Source: Flavobacterium chilense | Lineage (GTDB): Bacteria > Bacteroidota > Bacteroidia > Flavobacteriales > Flavobacteriaceae | DNA: 64,000 nucleotides | Assembly: GCF_001602525.1 (NCBI RefSeq) | Contig: NZ_LSYT01000007.1 | Span: forward strand, 1-64,000 | Direction: 5' to 3' | Part shown: piece after piece, positions 51,901-60,067 of the stretch | Position numbering within the stretch: the first letter of the stretch is position 1 | Layout: each line of letters starts with the position of its first letter | Position numbers and translations under genes: made by a program | The notes under the pieces: model-generated | Told to the model about the DNA's origin: nothing | The model's database searches: none | What the model saw: the letters and a program-made list of their open reading frames with translations, nothing else

Positions 51901-53361
51901 AATGATGCTGTCGAAGTAATTCAAACCATAACGGTAAGAGATAATCAAATTCCGGTAATTGTTTCAAACGGAAATAAAAATGTAAATGTTGATACCAATG
52001 TGTGTGGAGCAAATGTAACGGTTTTGGCTACGGCTACTGACAATTGTACCGTTGGAATCCCAACGGGAGTAAGAAGTGATGCCAAATTACTTACGGATGT
52101 TTACCCTGTAGGAACAACAACTATTAAGTGGAATGTACAAGATGGTAGTGGAAATAATGCTGTTGAAGTGGTTCAAACTGTAACGGTAACCGACAATCAA
52201 AAACCAGTAATCGTTTCTAACGGAAATAAAAATGTAAACGTTGATGCCAATCTTTGTGGAGCAAACGTAATCGTTTCGGCTACGGCTACAGACAATTGTA
52301 CCGTTGGGACCCCAACAGGAGTACGAAGTGATGCTAAATTACTTACTGATGTATATCCTGTGGGAACAACAACAATCATCTGGAATGTAAAAGATGTTAA
52401 CGGAAATGATGCAACTGCTATAACTCAAACGGTAAAAGTAACAGACAATACTTTGCCAACAGTTCGTACTAAAAACTTAACAGTTGCACTAGATGCAGCA
52501 GGAAATGCTTCAATAACAGCAAATCAAATCGATAATGGAAGTTCTGATGCGTGTGGAATAGCTTCTGTAACGGTGAGTCCAAATACTTTTAGCTGTAATA
52601 ATGTTGGAGCTAATACCGTAACATTGACAGTAACAGATGTAAATGGAAATAAGTCTTCGGCTACGGCAACTGTAACAGTTCAGGACAATATTTTACCAGT
52701 TGCTAAAGCAAAAGATCTTACTGTTGAACTTGATGATGCAGGAAATGCTTCAATATCAGCAAATCAAATTAATAACGGAAGTTCAGATAATTGCGGTATT
52801 GCTGGCGTGACGCTTGATAAGCTTTCTTTTAATTGTACCAATGTTGGTGTAAATACAGTAATTCTAACGGTTAAAGATAAAGCTGGAAACACAGCTACAG
52901 CAACTGCAAAAGTTACAGTTGTAAATACTTTTGGAGATAATGACAAGGATGGAATTCCTGATAATTGTGATGACGATGATGACAATGACGGAATCTCAGA
53001 TTCGCTGGACAATTGCCCAATTACCTTTAATCCATATCAGGAAGATCGTAACCATAATGGAATAGGGGATGCTTGTGATAAAGATCAGATAAATATCTCT
53101 GAAGCTTTTACTCCAAACGGAGATGGTATAAATGATACATGGGTTATTTCTAATATTGAGTATTATCCTGCTTCAACTGTTCGTGTATTCAATCGCTGGG
53201 GAACTGAAGTATTTGTTGCCAGAAATTATCAAAATGACTGGGATGGACATTACAAAGGAAATTCAGGTTCATTGCCAGAATCAAGTTCTTATTACTATCA
53301 ACTTGATTTAGACGGAGATGGTAAAATTGACAGAGAAGGCTGGATATACATTAACAGGTAA
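48994..53361 (+). CDS. Large T9SS-exported repeat protein with HYR domains and type B C-terminal domain
   Basis: The 1455-residue surface or secreted protein has a signal peptide (1-21). An N-terminal beta domain (about 24-207) carries a nested SUEL lectin-like insert (about 80-162; DFASYGTPNGSCGSFS, FLGDPC). An HYR-type domain is split by a glycine-rich insert (about 250-515). Seven 84-residue repeats follow (about 564-1151), then two 80-residue beta domains. Ca-binding thrombospondin type 3 repeats (about 1312-1365; DNDKDGIPDNCDDDDD) precede a type B T9SS sorting domain (about 1367-1455; FTPNGDGINDTWVI). It probably acts in adhesion. The SprF-like gene follows in the same operon. Confidence 0.9.
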   Translation: MKLKLLFLVSVIFLFCNMIHAQNPPIVKTKNITVKLDAAGNVTVNALDVDNGSTDNTGIASYMLTTSDAGTVCATAIEGNDLNITAPTGSIFTTVDFASYGTPNGSCGSFSLSSCHSANSQSVVSSYLINKNSATIPANNTVFLGDPCGNIGKRLYVSASYEPTAATLKPSLSFNCSNIGDNTVTLVVTDTDGNKSYATATIKVIDDIAPIITCPANISVNNDAGKCGAVVTFATPSFTDNCGSNGLPVVLTFTNAGALERFGPTQAQCDGVYGAGVVTINTQGIQEWKVPTTGKYSIRALGAQGGLNSVNTIAKPGLGADMYGEFNLVAGDVLKILVGQTGGETNIACTAAYRASGGGGGSFVTTSSNVPLIVAGGGNGVGWQSFTANGPGAKVTNTGTGGGTKKGRAGSGGGLVGNGISYRGADFGLSFINGGAGGDRSQCFSGVGGFGGGSGSEYEGGAGGGYTGGNSVTTNSYSDPNLDDGAGSFNAGTNQTNIGNANSGMGKVVITLLSSPLVPSQTDVTGLTSGSLFPVGTTTLKYKITDKSGNTSTECSFDITVTDNQKPVIVSNGNKNVNVDADVCGANVTVSATATDNCTVGTPTGVRSDAKLLTDVYPVGTTTIAWNVTDVNGNNALEVIQTVIVTDNQKPVIVSNGNKNINVDTDVCGANVTVSASATDNCTVGTPTGVRSDAKLLTDVYPVGTTTINWNVTDVNGNDAVEVIQTVTVTDNQIPVITSNGDQNVNVDTDVCGANVTVSATATDNCTVGTPAGVRSDAKLLTDVYPVGTTTIAWNVTDVNGNDAVEVIQTVTVTDNQVPVITSNGDQNVNVDTDVCGANVTVSASATDNCTVGTPAGVRSDAKLLTDVYPVGTTTITWNVTDVNGNDAVEVIQTIIVTDNQIPVITSNGDQNVNIDTNLCGANVTVSASATDNCSVGIPTGVRSDAKLLTDLYPVGTTTIKWNVKDVNGNDAVEVIQTITVRDNQIPVIVSNGNKNVNVDTNVCGANVTVLATATDNCTVGIPTGVRSDAKLLTDVYPVGTTTIKWNVQDGSGNNAVEVVQTVTVTDNQKPVIVSNGNKNVNVDANLCGANVIVSATATDNCTVGTPTGVRSDAKLLTDVYPVGTTTIIWNVKDVNGNDATAITQTVKVTDNTLPTVRTKNLTVALDAAGNASITANQIDNGSSDACGIASVTVSPNTFSCNNVGANTVTLTVTDVNGNKSSATATVTVQDNILPVAKAKDLTVELDDAGNASISANQINNGSSDNCGIAGVTLDKLSFNCTNVGVNTVILTVKDKAGNTATATAKVTVVNTFGDNDKDGIPDNCDDDDDNDGISDSLDNCPITFNPYQEDRNHNGIGDACDKDQINISEAFTPNGDGINDTWVISNIEYYPASTVRVFNRWGTEVFVARNYQNDWDGHYKGNSGSLPESSSYYYQLDLDGDGKIDREGWIYINR
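50683..52446 (+). repeat. Seven tandem 252-bp coding repeats
   Basis: Units begin with Asn-Gln-x-Pro-Val-Ile at 50683, 50935, 51187, 51439, 51691, 51943 and 52195. Each encodes 84 residues with two Cys (DVCGANV and TDNCTVG). The units differ at few positions. The high identity fits recent duplication and makes length change by recombination likely. Confidence 0.95.
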
Positions 53362-53383
53362 TTGAAAAAATAAAATTTTAGAA

Positions 53384-54271
53384 ATGAAAATAATTAAAAA
53401 TATATTGGCGGGAGCATTACTACTATTTAGTAGTATGCTTTTTGCCCAACAAGAAAGTCTTTTTACAACGTATCGTTATCACATGAATATTGTAAATCCT
53501 GCTTATGCAGGTGTAGATGGTGAAACTGTTTTAGCCACTACAATTCGTCAGCAATGGACAGGGATTAAGGATGCGCCAAAAACACAGGCAGTTTCATTTG
53601 GAACATCAGTAGGAAGTCATCTTGGACTTGGTGTTTCTATGGTATATGATAAAACCTTTGTAGAAAAACAAACTCAATTAGGTCTTGATGTATCGTATAA
53701 AGTTCAGGTGGGAGCCCTTACGGATTTGTATTTAGGAATAAAAGCCGGAGGAAATTTTTATAATGTAAACACTTCAGGTCTTGAAACCTACGTACCACAA
53801 TCAGATCCTGCTTTGGCAACCATCAATCAGTTTAATCCCAATGTAGGTGTTGGAGCATTATTAAAAAATGATAAATTTTTTGTATCCCTTTCTGTGCCAA
53901 GAATATTGAATACTGAACGCGCAAGAAATAAGGATGGTTATACTGCTGTTGCTACAGACAGAGCCCATGTTTATTTAAGCAGTGGTTATGACTTTGATCT
54001 TGAAACGGCAACATCTTTAATTTTAAAACCGTCATTTATGATGCGTTATGTTAATGGTGCACCTCTTTCAGTAGATCTTAATCTGATGTTGCAAATCGAG
54101 AAATTTTTAGAAATAGGAGGAAGTTACAGAGTAGATAATGCTTATGCAGGAATACTGGGACTAAATATTAGCAACCGTATGACATTGGGTTATGCGTACG
54201 AAGTTAATACAGGCAAAGTAATAGCAAGTGCTAAAAACTCAAATGAATTCTTTCTTCGTTTTAAGTTTTAG
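53384..54271 (+). CDS. PorP/SprF family T9SS outer-membrane protein
   Basis: The 295-residue protein has a signal peptide (about 1-21, ending LFAQ), then SLFTTYRYHMNIVNPAYAG, the standard start of PorP/SprF-like proteins, and alternating beta-barrel strands ending in FFLRFKF. SprF-like proteins are encoded next to T9SS substrates with type B domains, and SprF is needed for secretion of SprB in F. johnsoniae. It starts 22 bp after the repeat protein gene. Confidence 0.92.
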   Translation: MKIIKNILAGALLLFSSMLFAQQESLFTTYRYHMNIVNPAYAGVDGETVLATTIRQQWTGIKDAPKTQAVSFGTSVGSHLGLGVSMVYDKTFVEKQTQLGLDVSYKVQVGALTDLYLGIKAGGNFYNVNTSGLETYVPQSDPALATINQFNPNVGVGALLKNDKFFVSLSVPRILNTERARNKDGYTAVATDRAHVYLSSGYDFDLETATSLILKPSFMMRYVNGAPLSVDLNLMLQIEKFLEIGGSYRVDNAYAGILGLNISNRMTLGYAYEVNTGKVIASAKNSNEFFLRFKF

Positions 54272-54326
54272 AACTATAAGAACACAATCATCTGAACTGT
54301 GTTATTTTTTATTTTTTGAGTAGGAA

Positions 54327-54362
54327 AAAAGAGGGTATCTGTAGGTAGATACCCTCTTTTGA
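54327..54362. terminator. Bidirectional terminator
   Basis: AAAAGAGGGTATCT and AGATACCCTCTTTT form a perfect 14-bp stem with a short loop, between convergent genes. Confidence 0.9.
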
Positions 54363-54397
54363 TTTTATAATATTCTCTTTTGAAAATCACCAAAGTA

Positions 54398-54949
54398 TTA
54401 TTCTATCTTTTTAAGAACTTCTCTCGCAACCGCTTTATAAGCCGCTGAATGATTGCCGTAATCTTTATTCAGTATAATTTGTAGTTCAGGATGAATCCAG
54501 TCGTAATAATTTCCCAAAACATACAATGTTCTTATCGAATAAGCTTTTGTAGCTACTTTGATATCATTGATAAGCCAGTCGAAAGAAGCCTCAATGCAAT
54601 CCTGCAGATTAGTTTCAGAAAGTGAAACGCCGTTTTCATTTTTCTTATAATGCGATTTGATTAAAAGCTGTACCACTTTTGCAATAGGCCTAATCGAGCT
54701 TTCGTCTTTGAGGACTTTTAAGTTTGCACAAAAAAAATTAAGATGAGGCTGAAGCCAGATCAATTCTTCGTAAGATACAAATTCTAAAATCCAGCAGGCT
54801 TTATGATTGTTTTTGTCTGATGGAGAGAAACAAATTGTAACCAATTCATCAAACAACGAAGGATTCTCTAAAACATCCTGAGCGACTTTAAGACGGTTTT
54901 CTCTGTACGCACTTACGTAATCGAGTTTTGTTTGTAATTCAGAATACAT
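54398..54949 (-). CDS. HEAT-like helical protein of unknown function
   Basis: The 183-residue protein consists of amphipathic helices (CWILEFVSYEELIWLQPHL, IRPIAKVVQLLIKS, TKAYSIRTLYVLGNYYDW) in a HEAT-like pattern. Homologues in this group are sometimes labelled adenylosuccinate lyase, a label I consider wrong because no catalytic motif of that enzyme is present. The frame can start seven codons upstream (54970), but MYSELQ is preferred. The start lies 21 bp after the TonB-dependent receptor gene stop, so it is likely cotranscribed. Confidence 0.6.
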   Translation of the reverse strand: MYSELQTKLDYVSAYRENRLKVAQDVLENPSLFDELVTICFSPSDKNNHKACWILEFVSYEELIWLQPHLNFFCANLKVLKDESSIRPIAKVVQLLIKSHYKKNENGVSLSETNLQDCIEASFDWLINDIKVATKAYSIRTLYVLGNYYDWIHPELQIILNKDYGNHSAAYKAVAREVLKKIE

Positions 54950-54970
54950 TTTTTGGGGTTTAATACACAT

Positions 54971-57067
54971 CTAAAATAAATAATTTAGTGAAACAGTACC
55001 ATAATAATTAACAGGGAGTCCGGGATAATAATATCGAGGAGTGGCATTGCCAACGGCAACTGCATTAGGTAAAATCAAAGAAGCATATTTTTCATTGGTA
55101 ACATTGTTGATCCCAAAAGCTAAATTGGTATTTAAATTTGGGAGAATTTCAAAACCATATCCTGTTTTAAAGTTGAGAATAGTATACGAATGAGAATAAA
55201 CAGTATTAGCATCATTGAGCGGAATTTTATCTGTAAACTGATAATCGGCAGAAAAATAAAGACCCAAGTTGGTGTTTAAACGAATTCCTGCATTTACTTT
55301 ATTGGCAGGGACACCTGTTAGTTTATTCCCTGAATAATCATTTCCATTGTCAACAAAATTTTTAAATTCATATTTTCCTAAAGAAACGCTGATAAAGGAA
55401 TTCAAAGTAAAAAAATGATGTATTGACCAATTGTGTTTGGCTGTAATTTCGATTCCTTCATGAAATGTTTTTCCGGCATTAATTCCTTCGTATTGATCGT
55501 CACCAATTCTTTTGGCTACCAATAAATCTTTTATTTCCATTCGATACACAGCAAATTCAGTATAGAGGCTTTTACTGAAAAAATAGAATTTTCCGCCCAT
55601 TTCAAAATTATAACCACTTTCCGGTTTTATATCCGGATTAATGTTGCCGGTACTTGTGAGAGTTTCTTCAGTTGCAGGCAGTGAAAATCCGCGGCTAGCC
55701 GAAAAGTATAAAGTTTTTTCGGTATTAGGTTTGAAGAGAAAAGACAATTGTGGCGAAAAGATTCCGTTGTAACTGTACTTTTCAGTTGAGACTCTTTGAG
55801 GCAAAAAGTTAGTCAGTTCAAAATGCGTTTCATTATAATTTAGTCCCGCCTGAATTTCGAATTGATCAGAAAGCAAAGTTCTAATCTGCGAAAAAACATT
55901 GTAAAATTGTCTTTTCTGATCAGTTTCAGTAAGCAGCTTACCTTGCAAACTGCCTTGGCTGTTATTCGTTTTATATAAATTTTCGAAAGTATTTCCGTTA
56001 TAATTGTCCGTAAAATATTCAATCCCAAAAATAAACTCGTTTTCGATTTTACTAATTTTAAAATTTCCTGAAAACTGCGTTCTTCCACCAGTGCCAAAAG
56101 TATATTGACGTAAAATATCAAATGGCCGGGGTTCATTACTATCCTTATAATTTATAAAAAATGAAGTCGAATTATTCAGATGATCATTAATTTTAAAATC
56201 ATAAGCCAATCCTGCCAAAGTCGATTTGTATTCTTTAAATCCTTTAGATGCTACCCAGGTTGGAGCACCCAATTTCGGGTTATAATCAAACACATCTTTG
56301 CTGATAGAACTAGGAATATAAGCCTTTAGATAAGTATAATTAGAGAAATACGTTAGTTTGTGGTGCTTCTTTTTAAACAATTCTCCTGCTAGTGTGATAC
56401 CTTCACGATTGTAGGAGCTGTTTGCCCGCCATCCATCGGTTTTAAGTTTATGATAGCTAATATTTAAACTTGAACTTTTCTCCGTTAAGCTATAATTCAG
56501 GCTATTTTTGAGCAACCCAAACGAACCAAAAACACTACTGATACTGGCATTTTCTCCCTGCGTTTTTGAAAGTTGAGGTGAAATTAAAATCGCACCACCC
56601 AAACCAGCTCCGTAAATACTCGAAAGCGGACCTTTGATCACTTCAACTTGTCCAATGTTTTCCAGGTCAATATCATCAATTACCGTTTCGCTGTTTCCGG
56701 AAGTCAGCGGAATACTGCCATAAAAAGCCCTGATTTTATTTGTTCCGTAAGGCGTTCTTGCGCCAATACCACGAATCGAAATTCGGCTTGTAGTAAAATT
56801 AGAAGACTGCATAAAAACTCCCGGAATCGTATTGATTACCGTGCTAATATCTGTGGCGTTATTTTGCAAAAGATCTTTTTTGGATAAAATTCCAATCGAA
56901 GCAGGTGTATTCTGCAATCGATTATTAACATGAAGCGAACTAATAACAACTTCGTCCAGTTTTTGTGTTTTTACAGAATCAATAGTTTTGCCTTCTTTTT
57001 CTTGTGCTTTGCTATTATGAAAAATGCAAAACACAAAAAAGAGAAAACAATATTTTTTTAAAATCAT
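54971..57067 (-). CDS. TonB-dependent receptor
   Basis: The 698-residue outer-membrane protein has a signal peptide (about 1-21, ending SKAQ) and a TonB-box-like KLDEVVISS. The plug (about 55-170) includes NTPASIGILSKKDL, ISIRGIGARTPYGTNK and VEVIKGPLSSIYGAGLGGAI. A 22-stranded barrel ends in YYGTVSLNYLF. There is no carboxypeptidase-like N-terminal domain and no SusD partner, so siderophore or metal uptake is likelier than glycan uptake. Confidence 0.92.
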   Translation of the reverse strand: MILKKYCFLFFVFCIFHNSKAQEKEGKTIDSVKTQKLDEVVISSLHVNNRLQNTPASIGILSKKDLLQNNATDISTVINTIPGVFMQSSNFTTSRISIRGIGARTPYGTNKIRAFYGSIPLTSGNSETVIDDIDLENIGQVEVIKGPLSSIYGAGLGGAILISPQLSKTQGENASISSVFGSFGLLKNSLNYSLTEKSSSLNISYHKLKTDGWRANSSYNREGITLAGELFKKKHHKLTYFSNYTYLKAYIPSSISKDVFDYNPKLGAPTWVASKGFKEYKSTLAGLAYDFKINDHLNNSTSFFINYKDSNEPRPFDILRQYTFGTGGRTQFSGNFKISKIENEFIFGIEYFTDNYNGNTFENLYKTNNSQGSLQGKLLTETDQKRQFYNVFSQIRTLLSDQFEIQAGLNYNETHFELTNFLPQRVSTEKYSYNGIFSPQLSFLFKPNTEKTLYFSASRGFSLPATEETLTSTGNINPDIKPESGYNFEMGGKFYFFSKSLYTEFAVYRMEIKDLLVAKRIGDDQYEGINAGKTFHEGIEITAKHNWSIHHFFTLNSFISVSLGKYEFKNFVDNGNDYSGNKLTGVPANKVNAGIRLNTNLGLYFSADYQFTDKIPLNDANTVYSHSYTILNFKTGYGFEILPNLNTNLAFGINNVTNEKYASLILPNAVAVGNATPRYYYPGLPVNYYGTVSLNYLF

Positions 57068-57084
57068 AAAAAGAGTTTGTTGAG

Positions 57085-57182
57085 CATAAAAAAATTAGCC
57101 ACAAAGTGCGCAAAGTTTTATTTTCTTTGCGACTTTGCGAGATTAAAAAAACAAAGCTTAGCGTTCTTTGCAGTAAAAAATC
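57085..57182. repeat. GCAAAG-type inverted repeat
   Basis: GCCACAAAGTGCGCAAAGTTTT faces CTTTGCGACTTTGCGAGATT, and AAAGCTTAGCGTTCTTTGCAG follows. This is another copy of the dispersed family seen at 7486, 20990 and 44290. Confidence 0.65.
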
Positions 57183-57230
57183 ATGTATTTAAAATTCCCA
57201 TTAAAATTGGAATTTTGAAAAATTTGAAAT

Positions 57231-58505
57231 TTACTTGTTCGCAGTAACCTTCCAAATCGTATTTCCACTGTCGTCATTCACCAAAAGCGATCCGTCTGGC
57301 GTAACCGTTACCGCTACAGGACGACCAAAAACTTCCGCTTTATCAGCATTTGAAACAAAACCGGTTAAAAAGTCTTCCGGTTTTCCTGAAGGTTTTCCGT
57401 TTGTAAAAGGAACAAAGACTACTTTATAACCTGATATCTTAGCACGATTCCAGGATCCGTGTTGTCCTACGAAAACCCCGTTTTTATATTTAGAAGGAAA
57501 TGCATTTTTATTATAAAAAGCCAATCCTAATGAAGCTGTATGAGCACCAACCGGAACATCAGGAACAATTGCTTTTGCTACTAAATCTTTTCGTTCACCT
57601 TTCATTCTCGGATCAGGAATGTTTCCATAATAAGAATAAGGCCATCCATAAAAACCGTCTCTTTTTACACTTGTTACATAATCAGGAACAAGATCGTCAC
57701 CCAATTCATCACGCTCGTTAACCGCAGTCCAAAGTTCCTTGTTTACAGGATTCCAGTCCATTCCAACAGGATTTCGGATACCAGCAGCATAAATTTTTTC
57801 GCCAGTTCCGTCAGGATTAACTTCTAATATAGCAGCACGGCGAACCTCTTTATCCATTCCGTTTTCACCCACATTACTTCCGGATCCCACAGAAACATAA
57901 ATTTTTGTTCCCTCAGGATTCGAAATTATATTTCTCGTCCAGTGATTGTTATAACCTCCGGCAGGAAGTTCAAGAATCTTAGTTCCTTTAGTTTCTAATT
58001 TTAGCGGATTATTTTTATAAGGATATCGGTATAATCCGTCAGTATTAGCAATGTAGAAAAAGTCTTTTAGAACCAGCATTCCAAAAGGTTTGTTTAAGTC
58101 TTTTATAAAAACCTCGCGTGTTTCAAATTTGCCGTCTTTATCTTTATCGCGTAATACCGTAATTTGATTTTTACTCGTTCTTGTGCCACTTTCCACCACA
58201 AAAATATCATTGTTTGGTGCAATATAAGTCCAACGCGGATTTTCGAAACCATCTGCAAACTTCGTTACCGTAAAACCTTCCGGAGCTATAGGAGTTTTAC
58301 CTTCCGGCCAGCCAATAACTTTACTGTTATTCGTTTTCGATTCAGTAGCATAGGGCGGTGGTAAAATAAGATCGCCAATGGCTGTTTTTACAATCGTGTT
58401 GGGTTGCTTAGCCAGAGCTTCTTTTTCCTCCTTTTTCACCTGTCCGTTACAGGCAGTTAATACGGCTAATAAAGATATTGAAAATAATTGTGTGGTATTT
58501 CTCAT
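57231..58505 (-). CDS. Sorbosone dehydrogenase-like beta-propeller lipoprotein
   Basis: The 424-residue protein has a lipobox LTACNG (Cys at about 19). A PQQ-type glucose/sorbosone dehydrogenase beta-propeller follows: GFTVTKFADGFENPRWTYIA, GGYNNHWTRNIISN, GIRNPVGMDWNPVNKELW and the C-terminal SLLVNDDSGNTIWKV. The His of NNHWTRN and the RNP segment are family hallmarks. It would oxidise a sugar or related polyol with PQQ at the envelope. No PQQ synthesis genes are nearby, so the cofactor, if used, must come from elsewhere. Confidence 0.85.
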   Translation of the reverse strand: MRNTTQLFSISLLAVLTACNGQVKKEEKEALAKQPNTIVKTAIGDLILPPPYATESKTNNSKVIGWPEGKTPIAPEGFTVTKFADGFENPRWTYIAPNNDIFVVESGTRTSKNQITVLRDKDKDGKFETREVFIKDLNKPFGMLVLKDFFYIANTDGLYRYPYKNNPLKLETKGTKILELPAGGYNNHWTRNIISNPEGTKIYVSVGSGSNVGENGMDKEVRRAAILEVNPDGTGEKIYAAGIRNPVGMDWNPVNKELWTAVNERDELGDDLVPDYVTSVKRDGFYGWPYSYYGNIPDPRMKGERKDLVAKAIVPDVPVGAHTASLGLAFYNKNAFPSKYKNGVFVGQHGSWNRAKISGYKVVFVPFTNGKPSGKPEDFLTGFVSNADKAEVFGRPVAVTVTPDGSLLVNDDSGNTIWKVTANK

Positions 58506-58657
58506 TATAATTCAGGGTTAAATATTTATAGAACAACAATTTAGTAAAATTACAAATGTTTTTAAGGAAATATTTGTAAATATTATGTGATATTTAACAT
58601 TCTCAAAAAAAAGTATCTACAGTATATTTTGATACCAACAGTTTGGTTGTAATTCTG

Positions 58658-58665
58658 TATCTTTG
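58658..58665 (+). promoter_or_regulatory. TAnnTTTG -7 element of hpt
   Basis: TATCTTTG lies 24 bp before the ATG of hpt and fits the -7 consensus. The nearest TTTG elements are 12 or 26 bp upstream, so the -33 box is uncertain. Confidence 0.45.
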
Positions 58666-58689
58666 CCCATTATTTTAAACATAAAAATA

Positions 58690-59220
58690 ATGATACAACT
58701 TCACGATAAACAATTTGTTCCGTTTATTTCGGCTAAAGAAATTGATTTTGCTTTAACTAAAATAGTTGCACAGGTACAAGATGATTTTGGAGATGATACT
58801 CCAATTTTTATTGGCGTTTTAAATGGTGCATTTATGGTTGTTGCCGATTTTTTAAAAAAGTACAAAAGCCCTTGCGAAGTTTCATTTATCAAAATGGCAT
58901 CTTATAAAGGAACCGAAACAACCAATACCGTAAAAGAATTAATTGGTATTAATCAGGATTTGTCCGGCAGAAGCGTTGTCATTATCGAAGATATTGTAGA
59001 TACAGGAAATACAATCGAAGAGTTAAAGCACCTCTTTAAAGCGCAAAATGTAAAACATTTTAAAGTGGCTACATTATTCTTTAAACCGGAGGCTTATAAA
59101 AAAGATATTAAAATAGATTACATCGGAATCAGGATTCCAAATAAATTCATCGTGGGTTACGGATTAGATTACGATGGTTTAGGGAGAAATTTATCCGAAG
59201 TATACAAATTAGCAGAATAA
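58690..59220 (+). CDS. hpt: Hypoxanthine phosphoribosyltransferase
   Basis: The 176-residue purine-salvage enzyme makes IMP or GMP from hypoxanthine or guanine and PRPP. The PRPP-binding motif is VVIIEDIVDTGNT, preceded by IFIGVLNGAFMVVADF and SFIKMASYKGTETT. The frame can start at 58663, but the ATG at 58690 (MIQLHDKQF) is the family start. adk follows 75 bp downstream. Confidence 0.94.
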   Translation: MIQLHDKQFVPFISAKEIDFALTKIVAQVQDDFGDDTPIFIGVLNGAFMVVADFLKKYKSPCEVSFIKMASYKGTETTNTVKELIGINQDLSGRSVVIIEDIVDTGNTIEELKHLFKAQNVKHFKVATLFFKPEAYKKDIKIDYIGIRIPNKFIVGYGLDYDGLGRNLSEVYKLAE

Positions 59221-59294
59221 TAATAAACACACACAACTATATATTCATTTAAAACTTCTTATAAAAAACAGAAGTAACAACACTCACTCATATT

Positions 59295-59867
59295 ATGATT
59301 AATATTGTTTTATTTGGAAAGCCGGGGGCAGGAAAAGGAACTCAGGCAGAATTTTTAAAAGAAAAATACAAATTAACACATCTTTCAACAGGAGATATTT
59401 TTCGTTTTAATTTAAAAAATGATACAGATTTAGGTAAAAAAGCAAGGATTTTTATGGACAATGGAGAGTTAGTTCCTTGCGAAGTTACCACAGCAATGTT
59501 AATTGATGAGGTAAATAAACATCCGGATACACAAGGATTTTTGTTCGATGGTTATCCAAGAACATTAGATCAGGCAATAGCGCTGGATAAATTTTTGCCA
59601 ACAATTGGGTCAAGCGTTACTGCTACAATCGCATTAGAAGCTGATGACGAAATTTTGATAGCACGTTTATTAGAAAGAGGAAAAACAAGTGGCAGAGTTG
59701 ATGATCAGGACGAAGAAAAAATTCGTGTAAGATATCAGGAATACAATGAAAAAACAGCTCCACTAATAGGATATTACAAAGAACAAAATAAGTTTCATGC
59801 CGTAAACGGTATCGGAACGATCGAAGAAATTACAGAGCGATTAACGTCAGTTATAGATAATTTGTAG
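59295..59867 (+). CDS. adk: Adenylate kinase
   Basis: The 190-residue kinase interconverts ATP + AMP and 2 ADP. The P-loop GKPGAGKGT (8-16), the AMP-binding THLSTGDIFR and FLFDGYPRT, and the LID region ARLLERGKTSGRVDDQDEEK are intact. The LID is the short form without zinc Cys residues. It is probably co-expressed with hpt. Confidence 0.97.
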   Translation: MINIVLFGKPGAGKGTQAEFLKEKYKLTHLSTGDIFRFNLKNDTDLGKKARIFMDNGELVPCEVTTAMLIDEVNKHPDTQGFLFDGYPRTLDQAIALDKFLPTIGSSVTATIALEADDEILIARLLERGKTSGRVDDQDEEKIRVRYQEYNEKTAPLIGYYKEQNKFHAVNGIGTIEEITERLTSVIDNL

Positions 59868-60010
59868 AAGCTTTTTCCAGCTGCCGTTTCAAGTCCTCAC
59901 TAAAAAAACTATTTTTCCACACCATAAAACGAGCTTCCGCTGGTCGCTGTTTTCTGGCAGGAAAAATTAGTTTTTTTAGCTCCGGGCTTTTCACTTTATC
60001 TGGGCTATAA
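59868..60010. repeat. Long imperfect inverted repeat after adk
   Basis: CACTAAAAAAACTATTTTTCC on the left faces GGAAAAATTAGTTTTTTTAG on the right. The arms also carry CCAGCTGCC, GAGCTTCCGCTGGTCGCTG and GCTCCGGGC words that fold further. No gene fits. It can act as a terminator for adk and looks like an inserted repeat. Confidence 0.6.
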
Positions 60011-60067
60011 CACATTTAGGTTACAAATTACATTAACGAGACTATTATATAACGAATAAACCATACA

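Noticed and set aside
50683..52446. CRISPR array or non-coding satellite
   Set aside because: The period of 252 bp is an exact number of codons inside one open frame, and there are no spacers.
48994..53361. Misassembly of the repeat region
   Set aside because: The units differ from one another by scattered substitutions and keep the frame, so the tandem array looks real, although the copy number could still be wrong.
54398..54949. Adenylosuccinate lyase
   Set aside because: The label is applied to this group in some annotations, but the protein is far too short and lacks the enzyme's signature.
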